Shown here piece by piece: positions 18,996 through 27,437 of a stretch of DNA of 64,000 nt (its first letter is position 1; the number at the start of each line of letters is the position of its first letter). The DNA lies in NCBI GenBank assembly GCA_902363375.1, contig CABIZX010000001.1, positions 1,178,001-1,242,000 of the forward strand, in the 5' to 3' direction. Source of the stretch: Clostridiaceae bacterium (GTDB lineage Bacteria; Bacillota; Clostridia; Clostridiales; Clostridiaceae). The position numbers and the translations under genes are program-made. The notes below the pieces were generated by a model. The model saw nothing but the letters and a program-made list of their open reading frames with translations. It had not been told where the DNA came from and made no database searches.

Positions 18996-20774
18996 ATGAA
19001 CGTTAAAGAAAAAGTAGAAAATCTTAGAACTGCTATGAGAGAAAATAAATTATCAGCATACATTATTCCTAGCTTTGATTCTCATCAAAGTGAATATGTG
19101 GCTGAATATTTTAAAGCTAGAGCATGGATTTCTGGCTTTACAGGTTCAGCCGGAACTATGGTTATTACTCTTAATAGGGCGATATTATGGACAGATGGGC
19201 GCTATTACATTCAAGCTGAAAAGCAATTAGCAGGTAGTGGTATAGAACTTTTTAAGATGGGACAACCTAAAACTCCTACTTATATAGAATTTCTTAAAGA
19301 AGAGCTTAATTCAGGAGATGTAGTGGGGTTTGATGGAAATGTAATGCCTATTAGCATATTTAAAACTATGCAAGATACTTTTAGCCGCAAAAATATAAAT
19401 ATAAACTCTAATTATGACTTAATATCTCCACTCTGGAGTAATAGACCTAGTATGCCGAATACAAAGGTATTTCTTCATGATGTTAAATTTGCCGGAAGAT
19501 CAGCAAAAGAAAAACTTGAAATCATCAGAGAAAAAATGAATGAATTAGGTGCTGAATACTATATACTAAGCTCCTTAGATGATATTGCGTGGACGTTAAA
19601 TATAAGGGGAAATGATGTAGAATGTAATCCGGTAACTATAGCTTATTTATTAATTAGTATGACCTCTGCTAAACTTTATATTAACAATAATAAATTAACA
19701 GATGAAGTTATAGATAATTTGAAATTATGTTCTATAGACATATCAGAATATGATGAAATATTTAATAGTTTAAATAATCTTCAAGATACATCCATATTAT
19801 TTGATCCAAATAAAACAAACGTAAAAATACTTACATCATTAAAAAATTCCGTTTCTAAAGTTGAAAAGAGAAACATAACAACAGACTTAAAGGCTGTAAA
19901 AAATGAAGTAGAAAGAAGTAATTTTAGAAACTGTACTATAAAAGATGGTGTTGCTATGGTTAAGTTTATAAAGTACTTAAAAGAAAGCGTAGGAAAAGAA
20001 GAGATATCTGAAATGTCAGCTACAGATACATTGATTAAATTAAGAAGTGAACAAAAATACTTTGTTGAACCAAGCTTTTCCACTATAGCTGCGTATAAAG
20101 AACATGCAGCTATGATGCATTATTCTGCGACTCCAGAAAGTAATTATTATTTAAAACCAGAAGGATTATTCTTAGTGGATTCTGGTGGGCAATATTATGA
20201 TGGTACTACAGATATAACAAGAACTATAGTTCTTGGAAAGTTAACAGAAGAGGAAAAAGTAGATTTTACTCTTGTAGTCAAGAGTAATTTAGCTTTAACT
20301 ATGGCAAAATTCTTATATGGTGCTACAGGATCTAATTTAGATATAATTGCAAGAACTCCTCTTTGGGAAGCTGGAATAGATTATAAGTGTGGAACTGGAC
20401 ATGGAGTTGGATTCTTTCTTAATGTTCATGAAGGACCTCAGGGATTCTCTCAAGTTCCTAATAATATAGTATTAGAGGAAGGTATGAATATAACTAATGA
20501 ACCAGGAGTATACAAGGAAGGTAAGCATGGTATTAGGATAGAGAATTTATTATTTGTTTCTAAGGATAGTGAAACAGAATATGGTGGACAATTCATGAAA
20601 TTTGATGTAGATACTTATTGTCCTATTGATTTAGATGGTATAATAGTGGATATGCTTACTGAAAAGGAAAAAGCATTTTTAAATAATTACCATAAAAAAG
20701 TTTACAATCTTTTATCACCTTATCTAAATGATGAAGAAAAAGAATTTTTGAAAAAAGAAACTAGAGAAATATAA
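18996..20774 (+). CDS. pepP: M24 family aminopeptidase P (Xaa-Pro aminopeptidase)
   Basis: A 592-residue three-domain enzyme that removes N-terminal residues before proline. Two creatinase-type N-terminal domains are followed by the M24 pita-bread domain with metal ligands in VDSGGQYYDGTTDITRT, GTGHGVGFFLNVHEGP, NEPGVY and HGIRIENL. The length and LNNYHKKVYNLLSPYLNDEE tail match the large eukaryote-like aminopeptidase P form, longer than E. coli PepP. There is no signal peptide, so it is cytoplasmic. A GGGGGG ribosome site precedes the ATG. It is a single-gene unit with a defined promoter and terminator. Confidence 0.94.
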   Translation: MNVKEKVENLRTAMRENKLSAYIIPSFDSHQSEYVAEYFKARAWISGFTGSAGTMVITLNRAILWTDGRYYIQAEKQLAGSGIELFKMGQPKTPTYIEFLKEELNSGDVVGFDGNVMPISIFKTMQDTFSRKNININSNYDLISPLWSNRPSMPNTKVFLHDVKFAGRSAKEKLEIIREKMNELGAEYYILSSLDDIAWTLNIRGNDVECNPVTIAYLLISMTSAKLYINNNKLTDEVIDNLKLCSIDISEYDEIFNSLNNLQDTSILFDPNKTNVKILTSLKNSVSKVEKRNITTDLKAVKNEVERSNFRNCTIKDGVAMVKFIKYLKESVGKEEISEMSATDTLIKLRSEQKYFVEPSFSTIAAYKEHAAMMHYSATPESNYYLKPEGLFLVDSGGQYYDGTTDITRTIVLGKLTEEEKVDFTLVVKSNLALTMAKFLYGATGSNLDIIARTPLWEAGIDYKCGTGHGVGFFLNVHEGPQGFSQVPNNIVLEEGMNITNEPGVYKEGKHGIRIENLLFVSKDSETEYGGQFMKFDVDTYCPIDLDGIIVDMLTEKEKAFLNNYHKKVYNLLSPYLNDEEKEFLKKETREI

Positions 20775-20781
20775 ATAAAGT

Positions 20782-20826
20782 AAATTAAAAATCATCCCTA
20801 AGAAATTAAGGATGATTTTTAATTTA
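20782..20826. terminator. Terminator after aminopeptidase P gene
   Basis: AAATTAAAAATCATCC/GGATGATTTTTAATTT stem with a loop near AAGAAATTA. It can act on both strands and may also end the small minus-strand gene at 20830. Confidence 0.8.
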
Positions 20827-20829
20827 GTA

Positions 20830-20913
20830 TTATAACATTTTAAATATTCCTGATATTATAATTAGCAACATACCTATAAACAGATAACTGAACATATTAG
20901 AATCATGGTTCAT
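20830..20913 (-). CDS. Putative very small membrane protein (27 aa)
   Basis: The minus strand reads MNHDSNMFSYLFIGMLLIIISGIFKML and then TAA. The ATG at 20913 has GGAGG with a 7-base gap, an excellent ribosome site. Residues about 8-24 form one hydrophobic helix, and a terminator lies right after the stop. The size and layout resemble CydS-type one-helix proteins, but no family is recognised. A chance frame is possible. The other bases between 20827 and 21113 hold the nfeD promoter region and nothing else recognised. Confidence 0.5.
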   Translation of the reverse strand: MNHDSNMFSYLFIGMLLIIISGIFKML

Positions 20914-21113
20914 GGCTATACCTCCAAACATATCATTGTTTATATGTTGTACACTTATAATATATACGCTTTACATACTATAAAAATGCCTAATTAAATG
21001 TAATAAAAAAATATAATATTTTACTATAATGTGATATAATTATACTTAATACACATGCATATAATATTTTATAGATGTTTATTAATATTATTCAAATAGA
21101 GGGGTGATATTGA

Positions 21114-21539
21114 ATGGAATTAAACTGGATTTGGTTTGGATTGCTTATTTTTGTAATAGTTGTAGACATAACTACAAGTAGTTTTACATTCTCATGGTTA
21201 GGCATAGGATTTGTTCCTGCTTTTATTGCTGGATATTTTGTTGATTTTACTACACAAATATGGATTGCCTTAATTTTAGGAACTGTAGCAATTATATTTG
21301 GATTAAAAATATCAAAAAAATATATTCATGGAAATTTATCAAATGAGAAGCCGTTAGTTAGTAGATATGAAGATAGAGAGTTTGTATCAGAAGTTAGACT
21401 AGAAAGTAATAAGGAATGTAGAATAAAAGTTAATGATGTTTATTGGACAGCTAGAAATCTTGGAGAAGATATAAATATCGGTGATACTTTTAAGGTGTTA
21501 AAAATTGAAAATAATAAATTATTAATTAAAAAGGAGTGA
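21114..21539 (+). CDS. NfeD family membrane protein
   Basis: A 141-residue protein with three N-terminal hydrophobic helices (about 4-22, 28-45, 49-68) and a C-terminal OB-fold domain (about 85-141, with VNDVYWTARN and GDTFKVLKIENNKLLIKK). This is the short NfeD form without a protease domain. NfeD proteins partner with SPFH proteins in membrane microdomains, and the SPFH gene follows after 5 bases with its ribosome site in this gene's tail. GAGGGGTGA precedes the ATG. The molecular role in Clostridia is not established. Confidence 0.9.
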   Translation: MELNWIWFGLLIFVIVVDITTSSFTFSWLGIGFVPAFIAGYFVDFTTQIWIALILGTVAIIFGLKISKKYIHGNLSNEKPLVSRYEDREFVSEVRLESNKECRIKVNDVYWTARNLGEDINIGDTFKVLKIENNKLLIKKE

Positions 21540-21544
21540 TTTGA

Positions 21545-22486
21545 ATGGGATTAGTCGTTGGTATCTTAGTCATATTATTTGTTGTTCTAATTCTAATAAT
21601 TTCATCAGTTAAGGTAGTTAATACTGGTTATAACTACGTTATGGAAAGGTTTGGTCAGTTCTATAAAATTTTAGAACCTGGCTGGCATTTAACAATTCCT
21701 TTTGTGGATTTTATAAGAAAGAAAGTATCTGTTAAGCAACAAATACTTGACATTCCACCACAAAATGTAATAACTAAAGATAACGTTAATATATCTGTAG
21801 ACAATGTTATATTTTATCAAGTATTAAATGCAAAGGATGCTGTCTATAATATAGAAAACTATGTTCAAGGTATAATGTACTCTACTATAACTAATATGAG
21901 AAATATATTAGGAGATATGACTTTAGATGAAGTATTAGCAGGAAGAGACATGATCAACTCAAAATTATTACAAATTGTTGATAATGTTACTGATGCTTAT
22001 GGAATAAAAATATTATCTGTAGAAATTAAAAATATTGTTCCACCTTCAGAAATTCAGCAAGCTATGGAAAAGCAAATGAAAGCTGAAAGAGATAAAAGAG
22101 CTATGATCCTTCAAGCAGAAGGTTCAAGGCAATCTCAAATTGAAAAAGCTGAAGGAGAAAAGAGAGGACAAATTCTTTCTGCAGAAGCTGAAAAAGAAGC
22201 AAATATTAGAAGAGCAGAAGGATTAAAAGAATCTCAATTACTTGAAGCAGAAGGTAAAGCTAAAGCTATTGCAAAAATTGCAGAAGCAGAAGCAGAGGCA
22301 ATAAGAAAAGTTAATGAAGCTATTATTGAATCTGGAACTAATGAAACTGTAATAGCTTTAAAACAAGTTGAGGCTCTTAAAGAAATGGCTAACAACCCTG
22401 CCAATAAGCTTATACTCCCAAATGAAACTCTATCTTCCCTTGGAAGTATAGCAGCTATTGGTGAAATGCTTAAAAACAATAAATAA
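21545..22486 (+). CDS. SPFH/band 7 (stomatin-like, QmcA type) membrane protein
   Basis: A 313-residue protein with an N-terminal hydrophobic anchor (about 3-24), a band 7 domain (GYNYVMERFGQFYKILEPGWH through IKILSVEIKNIVPPSEIQQAM, about 28-180), then a long alanine/glutamate-rich coiled coil with repeated AEGxK-type units (about 185-270) and a short tail. It is predicted to oligomerise at the cytoplasmic membrane and stabilise membrane protein complexes with the NfeD partner encoded just upstream. The order NfeD then SPFH is the usual bacterial operon. A strong terminator follows. Confidence 0.93.
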   Translation: MGLVVGILVILFVVLILIISSVKVVNTGYNYVMERFGQFYKILEPGWHLTIPFVDFIRKKVSVKQQILDIPPQNVITKDNVNISVDNVIFYQVLNAKDAVYNIENYVQGIMYSTITNMRNILGDMTLDEVLAGRDMINSKLLQIVDNVTDAYGIKILSVEIKNIVPPSEIQQAMEKQMKAERDKRAMILQAEGSRQSQIEKAEGEKRGQILSAEAEKEANIRRAEGLKESQLLEAEGKAKAIAKIAEAEAEAIRKVNEAIIESGTNETVIALKQVEALKEMANNPANKLILPNETLSSLGSIAAIGEMLKNNK

Positions 22487-22487
22487 T

Positions 22488-22526
22488 AAAACAAGGCATT
22501 AGGACATATCCTAATGCCTTGTTTTA
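22488..22526 (+). terminator. Terminator of the NfeD-SPFH unit
   Basis: AAAACAAGGCATTAGGA/TCCTAATGCCTTGTTTT, perfect 17-bp arms and a 3-base loop, directly after the stop codon. Confidence 0.88.
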
Positions 22527-22671
22527 CATATAATATAATTACAATATTTATGTTATAATGTTGAAATTCTTAAATAAATATTGTAAAAAGTCTTATATTA
22601 TCATATACTCTTAATACAATATGATTCAGAAAAATTGAGTAAATATAATTTAATGGGTAGGTGAAAATTTT

Positions 22672-23145
22672 ATGAATAACTTAGAAATTGATTTAAACTT
22701 AATGTTAGAGCTTAGTTTATCAGAGACTAGGGGCGAAGGTGAGTGCTACTTAAACTTAAATGATGGTGAATTTTCTTATATTCCTCAAAGCATTATAGAG
22801 GCACTAAAAGATGAATCTAAATTTGTTAACTTAGAGAGTTGGGAAAAGGAATTAGCTACAGAAGCAGAAGATATTACTATGAATTATAATGATAACTATT
22901 TATATATACCTTTAATTAGTGAATCCAAATTAATTGATGCAATTAAGAGTTATTTGAATACTTTAAATCCTAATGAAAAGAGTGAAATATCTAATAAAGT
23001 GGATTGGTCAAATCCTTTATTAACTTTTAATAGAATCCTAATTAATAAAGATAAATTAGATGAGTTTTATATATTTAGAGATAAGTTTCTAACTAATTAT
23101 TTAGTAGATTGGCTAAAAGAGAACAATATAAATGTAGCTGAATAA
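22672..23145 (+). CDS. Hypothetical acidic protein, UPF0158-like
   Basis: A 157-residue soluble, acidic protein with no cysteine-based motif beyond one Cys, no signal and no membrane helix. The early YLNLNDGEF, the central helical part, and the tail with FRDKFLTNYLVDWLKENNI resemble the UPF0158 family layout, but this is from memory and only moderately certain. The ATG has GTAGGTG upstream. It stands alone between two terminators, convergent with asnB. Function unknown. Confidence 0.6.
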   Translation: MNNLEIDLNLMLELSLSETRGEGECYLNLNDGEFSYIPQSIIEALKDESKFVNLESWEKELATEAEDITMNYNDNYLYIPLISESKLIDAIKSYLNTLNPNEKSEISNKVDWSNPLLTFNRILINKDKLDEFYIFRDKFLTNYLVDWLKENNINVAE

Positions 23146-23161
23146 TTTTATAATACAAATA

Positions 23162-23198
23162 AAAAGACATAGAATTCTTATGAGAATCCTATGTCTTT
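23162..23198. terminator. Bidirectional terminator before asnB end
   Basis: AAAGACATAGAATTCT/AGAATCCTATGTCTTT stem with one mismatch. It lies between convergent genes ending at 23145 and 23203. Confidence 0.8.
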
Positions 23199-23202
23199 AA
23201 TT

Positions 23203-25068
23203 TTAATCTAGAAATGGAGTTTCTTTTTCTATATAAACTTTATGCCAAATTAAGAAGATAAGTATAGTCCAAATTTTTCTACTTAAGTCAAATGGACCTT
23301 TTCTATGATCTTCTACTAATTTAATAGCAGCAGCTTTATTTATGAATTCATCAGCATTACTGTTTTTTATTATGTCTATAGCCCATTGGTAAAGTTCATC
23401 CTTAAGCCATAATCTTATAGGAACTGGATATCCTAGCTTCTTTCTATCTAGAGCAGTTAGGAATGGTAGCTCAGATTTGAAAGATTCTCTTAATAAATAT
23501 TTTGTTACATGACCATTAATTTTCTCATCAGCAGTAAGTTTTGAGGCAACTTTAAATACTTCCTTATCTAAGAATGGTACTCTAAGCTCTAAAGAGTGAG
23601 CCATGGTCATTCTATCAGCTTTAACAAGAATATCTCCAGTTAGCCATGTATTAAAGTCTACAAATTGCATTTGCGTAATAGGGTCATACTGAGCAGCTCT
23701 ATCATAAATATCATTCATAGCTCTCTTAATAGTGTACTTTGATTCGTATTTATTAAGGATTCCTTCTTTTTCTGTATCCAAAAATATTTTAGCATTACCA
23801 ACATAACGCTCTCTCATTGGAGTACATCCTCTATCAATAAAGCTTTTTCCTCTTGTTCCTTCTGGTATATGAGAAGCACCAGCTTTTAAAGCTTTCTTTA
23901 AGAATCCAGGTACATAATCAAACATTTTTAGTGAATTAGGCTCATGGTAAATTGTATATCCACCAAACACTTCGTCAGCACCTTCACCAGATAATATAAC
24001 TGTAACGTGCTTAGCTGCTTCCTTAGCTATAAAGTAAAGTGGTATAGCGGCAGGATCAGCTACTGGTTCATCCATATGCCAAATTATTTTAGGAAGTTCA
24101 TTTGCAAACTCCTCATAAGAAACTATTTTGCTTATATTCTCTAGACCTAGTTTATCAGCTGATTCTCTAGCTAGATCAATTTCACTGTAGCCGTTTCTAT
24201 CAAAACCTATAGTAAAGGTCTTTAAATCTGGCATGTGTTTCTTAGCGAGTGCAGTTACAACTGTAGAATCAATTCCGCCTGATAAGAATGACGCAACAGG
24301 TACTTCTGATTGCATATGAAGCTCAACAGAATCTTCTAAAGCCTTACGGATTTCTTCCATCTTTTCATCTTTTGATCCTGGAGTAGGATTAAACTTAATT
24401 GAATAATAACAGCTTATTTCATGCGGCTTACCTAGTTCTTTCTTTATGATATGACCTGGTTTTAATACTTTTATGTCTTTTAATAAAGTATTAGGTTCAG
24501 GTACAAATTGGAATGTAAGATAATCATGAAGTGCTCCATTATCAATATCAACACAATCACTGTCAGGATTTACATGAAAGCTCTTTAACTCAGAAGCTAC
24601 ATAAAGTCCAGTTTCATTTTCTGTATAGTAGAATGGTTTTATTCCAAATGGGTCTCTTCCACCTAAAAATACTTTTTTCTTTCTATCCCAAATGATGAAA
24701 GAAAACATCCCTCTAAGTTTTTCAACAAATTTATCTCCAAGATGAGTATACAGAGTAGCTATTACTTCTACCTCTGAGTTGGTTGTAAAATTATATCCTT
24801 CTCGTATTAATTCATCTCTTAATGATATGTAGTTATATATTTCACCATTAAAAACTATTTCTAATTCATCCTTAAAAGAATAAGGCTGAATTCCGTTAGC
24901 TAAATCTAGAATACTTAATCTTTTAAAACCTAAATAAACATTTTCGTCCATATATTCTCCATCTTGAGTTGGGCCTCTATGTTTAATAATTTGTCTCATA
25001 TCACGAAGAGTTTCTTTCTTTTCTTCTAGTATTGTAGAATTGCTAAAAAATGTTACAAATCCGCACAT
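23203..25068 (-). CDS. asnB: Asparagine synthase (glutamine-hydrolysing)
   Basis: A 621-residue AsnB. MCGFVTF provides the N-terminal nucleophile Cys2 of the class II glutaminase, with HRGP and FNGEIYNY following. The synthetase half has the PP-loop SFLSGGIDSTVV and SGEGADEVFGGY. It makes asparagine from aspartate, ATP and glutamine. AGGAGG lies 7 bases before the ATG. It stands alone. The 308 bases upstream (25069-25376) hold AT-rich promoter DNA and a hairpin (TGAAAAGTTAT/ATAACTTTTCA near 25201-25230); no T-box leader was seen. Confidence 0.96.
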   Translation of the reverse strand: MCGFVTFFSNSTILEEKKETLRDMRQIIKHRGPTQDGEYMDENVYLGFKRLSILDLANGIQPYSFKDELEIVFNGEIYNYISLRDELIREGYNFTTNSEVEVIATLYTHLGDKFVEKLRGMFSFIIWDRKKKVFLGGRDPFGIKPFYYTENETGLYVASELKSFHVNPDSDCVDIDNGALHDYLTFQFVPEPNTLLKDIKVLKPGHIIKKELGKPHEISCYYSIKFNPTPGSKDEKMEEIRKALEDSVELHMQSEVPVASFLSGGIDSTVVTALAKKHMPDLKTFTIGFDRNGYSEIDLARESADKLGLENISKIVSYEEFANELPKIIWHMDEPVADPAAIPLYFIAKEAAKHVTVILSGEGADEVFGGYTIYHEPNSLKMFDYVPGFLKKALKAGASHIPEGTRGKSFIDRGCTPMRERYVGNAKIFLDTEKEGILNKYESKYTIKRAMNDIYDRAAQYDPITQMQFVDFNTWLTGDILVKADRMTMAHSLELRVPFLDKEVFKVASKLTADEKINGHVTKYLLRESFKSELPFLTALDRKKLGYPVPIRLWLKDELYQWAIDIIKNSNADEFINKAAAIKLVEDHRKGPFDLSRKIWTILIFLIWHKVYIEKETPFLD

Positions 25069-25376
25069 TGATAATCCTCCTTAGTGTTTATACACATAAA
25101 CATATTTTACAATATATATATATCTTAATCAATATATTCATAGCTACATAGTTAATAACATACTTCTTTTATTTATACCACATAGTATATCATATTTCTA
25201 CATGAAAAGTTATATTAGTTAGATAACTTTTCAAAGATAAAAAGGACTTTATATGTTTGTGTAAAAATATGTAAAAACAATCAGATAAACGATTAATGGA
25301 AAATAAAGGTAAAAATATGTTTGTGCAGAATAATATTAATAGAGTTAATATGTGTACTAATTAAGGGGAGAGAGTT

Positions 25377-25943
25377 ATGAATAATTATTGTGGTAAGAAT
25401 ATTTGTTTTTATTATTATGGAGAGGATCATTTAGTAATTAATCTATATAGGTACATAAAACAACAGATAGAAAATAATAACTACGTTTATCTTTGTGTAG
25501 ATGAAGAAATCTATAAGTTACTTATAAGTAATTTAGATGCAAATGAAAGAACAATGATTGAAAATATTAATATTGGTAATACATTAATGTCATCCTATGA
25601 TGAAACAATAAATTCTAATATGATATTAAAGTTTCTTAGAGAACTTAAAATTAAAGCTTTAAATGTAGGATTTTGGGGGGCAGATTTTATATTAGATGGG
25701 GCTAAAATATTAAATAGTACATGTAATATTATATTTCAGGAGTTTGCTGGAGTTTTATCTAAGATATGTGAAGTAGAACATATCGATATATTAACATGTT
25801 ATGATTTTTTAGATTATGTAAATAGAGGCAAAACAATTACTGAAGACATTATGAGGGCTTCTTATAAATATCATGACTATAGAATGTTTGGTAATGAGAT
25901 TCTACCAATAGAGTCTTTTCAAATAGATGGTAATATCATATAG
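25377..25943 (+). CDS. MEDS (DcmR-type sensory) domain protein
   Basis: A 188-residue soluble protein. The layout (NICFYYYGEDHLVINLYRYIKQQIENNNYVYLCVDEE, then an alternating beta/alpha core and an acidic helix) resembles stand-alone MEDS-domain proteins of Clostridia, which look like RecA-fold sensors without obvious nucleotide motifs. No Walker motif is visible. GGGGAG precedes the ATG by 7 bases. It is not in an operon with its neighbours. The function is unknown; a signalling role is inference from DcmR relatives. Confidence 0.55.
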   Translation: MNNYCGKNICFYYYGEDHLVINLYRYIKQQIENNNYVYLCVDEEIYKLLISNLDANERTMIENINIGNTLMSSYDETINSNMILKFLRELKIKALNVGFWGADFILDGAKILNSTCNIIFQEFAGVLSKICEVEHIDILTCYDFLDYVNRGKTITEDIMRASYKYHDYRMFGNEILPIESFQIDGNII

Positions 25944-26132
25944 TGAAGTTTAACTATTATAATTTATTATGGGTATTAGAGTTCTATCCTAAATACTAAT
26001 ACAACAACTTATTGATACTGATTTATGCTATTATATATATAAGGATAAATGACATTGATAATTATTTTTATTTAGTGCCATGACAATTTAGTACATTAAA
26101 AAATTATTAAGTATAGAAATGAGGTATAAATT

Positions 26133-26462
26133 ATGTCAATAGTAAATATGAGTGATAAAGCTGCTGTTGAATTCTTGCAGTTTTTAAAAGATAATGAAGT
26201 TACAGCAGATACAGTAAGAATTCACTTTGCAGGTATGGGATGCGGAGGCCCAGTATTTAATCTAGTTTTAGATGAAAAAAAAGAAACTGATAATACAGAA
26301 GTTATAGAAGGACTTACATTCTTAGTTGATAAGTCTGTCACTGAGCAATTTGGAGCACTTACTATTCTTTCAGGAGAAGAGAATGGTAGGGGTGGATTCT
26401 CTATAGAACCTGAAGTGAAGCCTGAAGGTGGAGGATGTGCTGGTTGCACAAGCTGTGGTTAA
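26133..26462 (+). CDS. HesB/IscA-like iron-sulfur protein, cysteine form
   Basis: A 109-residue protein of the A-type (HesB) fold. The motif AGMGCGGPVFNLVLDE has C37 at the position of the first conserved IscA cysteine, and the tail GGGCAGCTSCG carries C102, C105 and C108. The tail with three cysteines and the GMGCGGP motif match the HesB-like family in which selenocysteine replaces the first cysteine in some species. It may bind iron-sulfur clusters or metals. GAGG lies 9 bases before the ATG and a terminator follows. A near-identical copy lies 216 bases downstream with TGA at codon 37. Confidence 0.88.
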   Translation: MSIVNMSDKAAVEFLQFLKDNEVTADTVRIHFAGMGCGGPVFNLVLDEKKETDNTEVIEGLTFLVDKSVTEQFGALTILSGEENGRGGFSIEPEVKPEGGGCAGCTSCG

Positions 26463-26484
26463 ATTTAAAAAATATTAATTAAAT

Positions 26485-26526
26485 AAAAAGGGTGTAGTAT
26501 AAAATTGCTTATACTACACCTTTTTA
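26485..26526 (+). terminator. Terminator between the two HesB-like genes
   Basis: AAAAAGGGTGTAGTATA/TATACTACACCTTTTT stem with one bulged G, followed by T. It separates the two copies into independent transcripts. Confidence 0.82.
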
Positions 26527-26678
26527 CTTATATTTATTTTAAATAATGTCTATTAGTAAATTAAATGGTTAATATAATTGACATTCATAACAATATTTAT
26601 TAGTGTAATAAATATGTAGATTCAGTAACATAATATTAATGTATCTATAAAACTAAAAATGAAAAGAGGTAATAGTTT

Positions 26679-27008
26679 ATGTCAATAGTTAAGATAAGTG
26701 ATAAAGCTACTGTTGAGTTCTTACAATTTTTAAAAGACAATGAAGTTACAGCAGATACAGTAAGAATCCATTTTGCAGGTATGGGATGAGGCGGCCCAGT
26801 ATTTAATCTAGTTTTAGATGAAAAAAAAGAAACTGATAATACAGAAGTTGTAGAAGGACTTACATTCTTAGTTGATAAGTCTGTCACTGAGCAATTTGGA
26901 GCTCTTACTATTCTTTCAGGAGAAGAAAATGGTAGAGGTGGATTCTCTATAGAACCTGAAAAGAAAGAAGAAGGCGGCGGATGCTCAAGTTGCAGTAGCT
27001 GCGGCTAA
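26679..27008 (+). CDS. HesB/IscA-like protein with in-frame TGA: candidate selenoprotein
   Basis: Read through one TGA (26787-26789, codon 37), this gives 109 residues collinear with the upstream copy. About ten residues differ, half of them in the C-terminal tail (GGGCSSCSSCG keeps all three cysteines). TGA falls exactly where the other copy has C37 (GMG-x-GGPVF), the site of selenocysteine in known HesB-like selenoproteins. A small hairpin ATCTA-GTTT-TAGAT (26806-26819) puts a G-first loop 21 bases after TGA, within the range for bacterial SECIS elements. The same hairpin exists in the Cys copy. GAGG precedes the ATG. The alternative is a single-base nonsense mutation making this a pseudogene. 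Confidence 0.6.
26797..26835 (+). promoter_or_regulatory. SECIS-like hairpin after the in-frame TGA
   Basis: Lower stem CAGT/ACTG (26797-26800, 26832-26835), internal loops, upper stem ATCTA/TAGAT and apical loop GTTT (26811-26814). The loop starts 21 bases after the TGA and begins with G, as bacterial SECIS elements usually require. The stem is short and A/T-rich, so the support is moderate. Confidence 0.4.
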
Positions 27009-27036
27009 TAAGCATAAAATTTTAATTTGATTACTT

Positions 27037-27072
27037 AAGGTGCAATATTAATTTTATTTAATATTGCACCTT
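27037..27072 (+). terminator. Terminator after the second HesB-like gene
   Basis: AAGGTGCAATATTA/TAATATTGCACCTT, a perfect 14-bp stem 28 bases after the stop. The T-tail is weak. Confidence 0.7.
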
Positions 27073-27089
27073 GCTTTATGTGTTCAGCA

Positions 27090-27365
27090 TGGAAAAATCC
27101 AAAAAGGAAATGTGATAGCCTTAGGTAATCAATATTGGAAGGTACTTATAAACCTAATCCAGTTAGACGTGTAGAGATATCATCAATATTTCTATGTAAT
27201 AATTACCTAAAAGAACAAAAATTATAAAACTAGCCGAAATTATTTAAGATTTAGGTAATACTATTAAACAGTTGTATACCGAAGGATGCGCACAGTAGTG
27301 TGAGAGGATAAAAAATAAAATAGTTGTTTTACTCATACTCAATTATATAATTATTCCATCTATAG
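27090..27365 (+). mobile_element. Group II intron remnant (reverse transcriptase piece and domain V-like end)
   Basis: One frame at 27138-27179 reads EGTYKPNPVRRVEI, the hallmark start of group II intron reverse transcriptases (LtrA type), but the following PKPNG motif is destroyed and stops appear. Downstream, 27270-27307 (GTTGTATACCGAAGG then CGCACAGTAGTGTGAGAGG) resembles the domain V region and the sequence that follows it in these introns. Only about 0.28 kb of an element of 2 kb or more remains, so it is inactive. Exact ends are not visible. Confidence 0.55.
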
Positions 27366-27437
27366 AAAACTTAGCTGAGTATAAAACTTTATATAATGTT
27401 TAAACTAATAATGACAAATATGTAGGAGGGAAATATT

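Noticed and set aside
25069..25376. T-box or riboswitch leader for asnB
   Set aside because: No T-box core sequence or specifier-like structure was found; only AT-rich DNA and one hairpin.
26645..26887. Minus-strand open frame across the second HesB copy
   Set aside because: It mirrors the antisense frame of the first copy and simply reflects the TGA on the other strand; no ribosome site.
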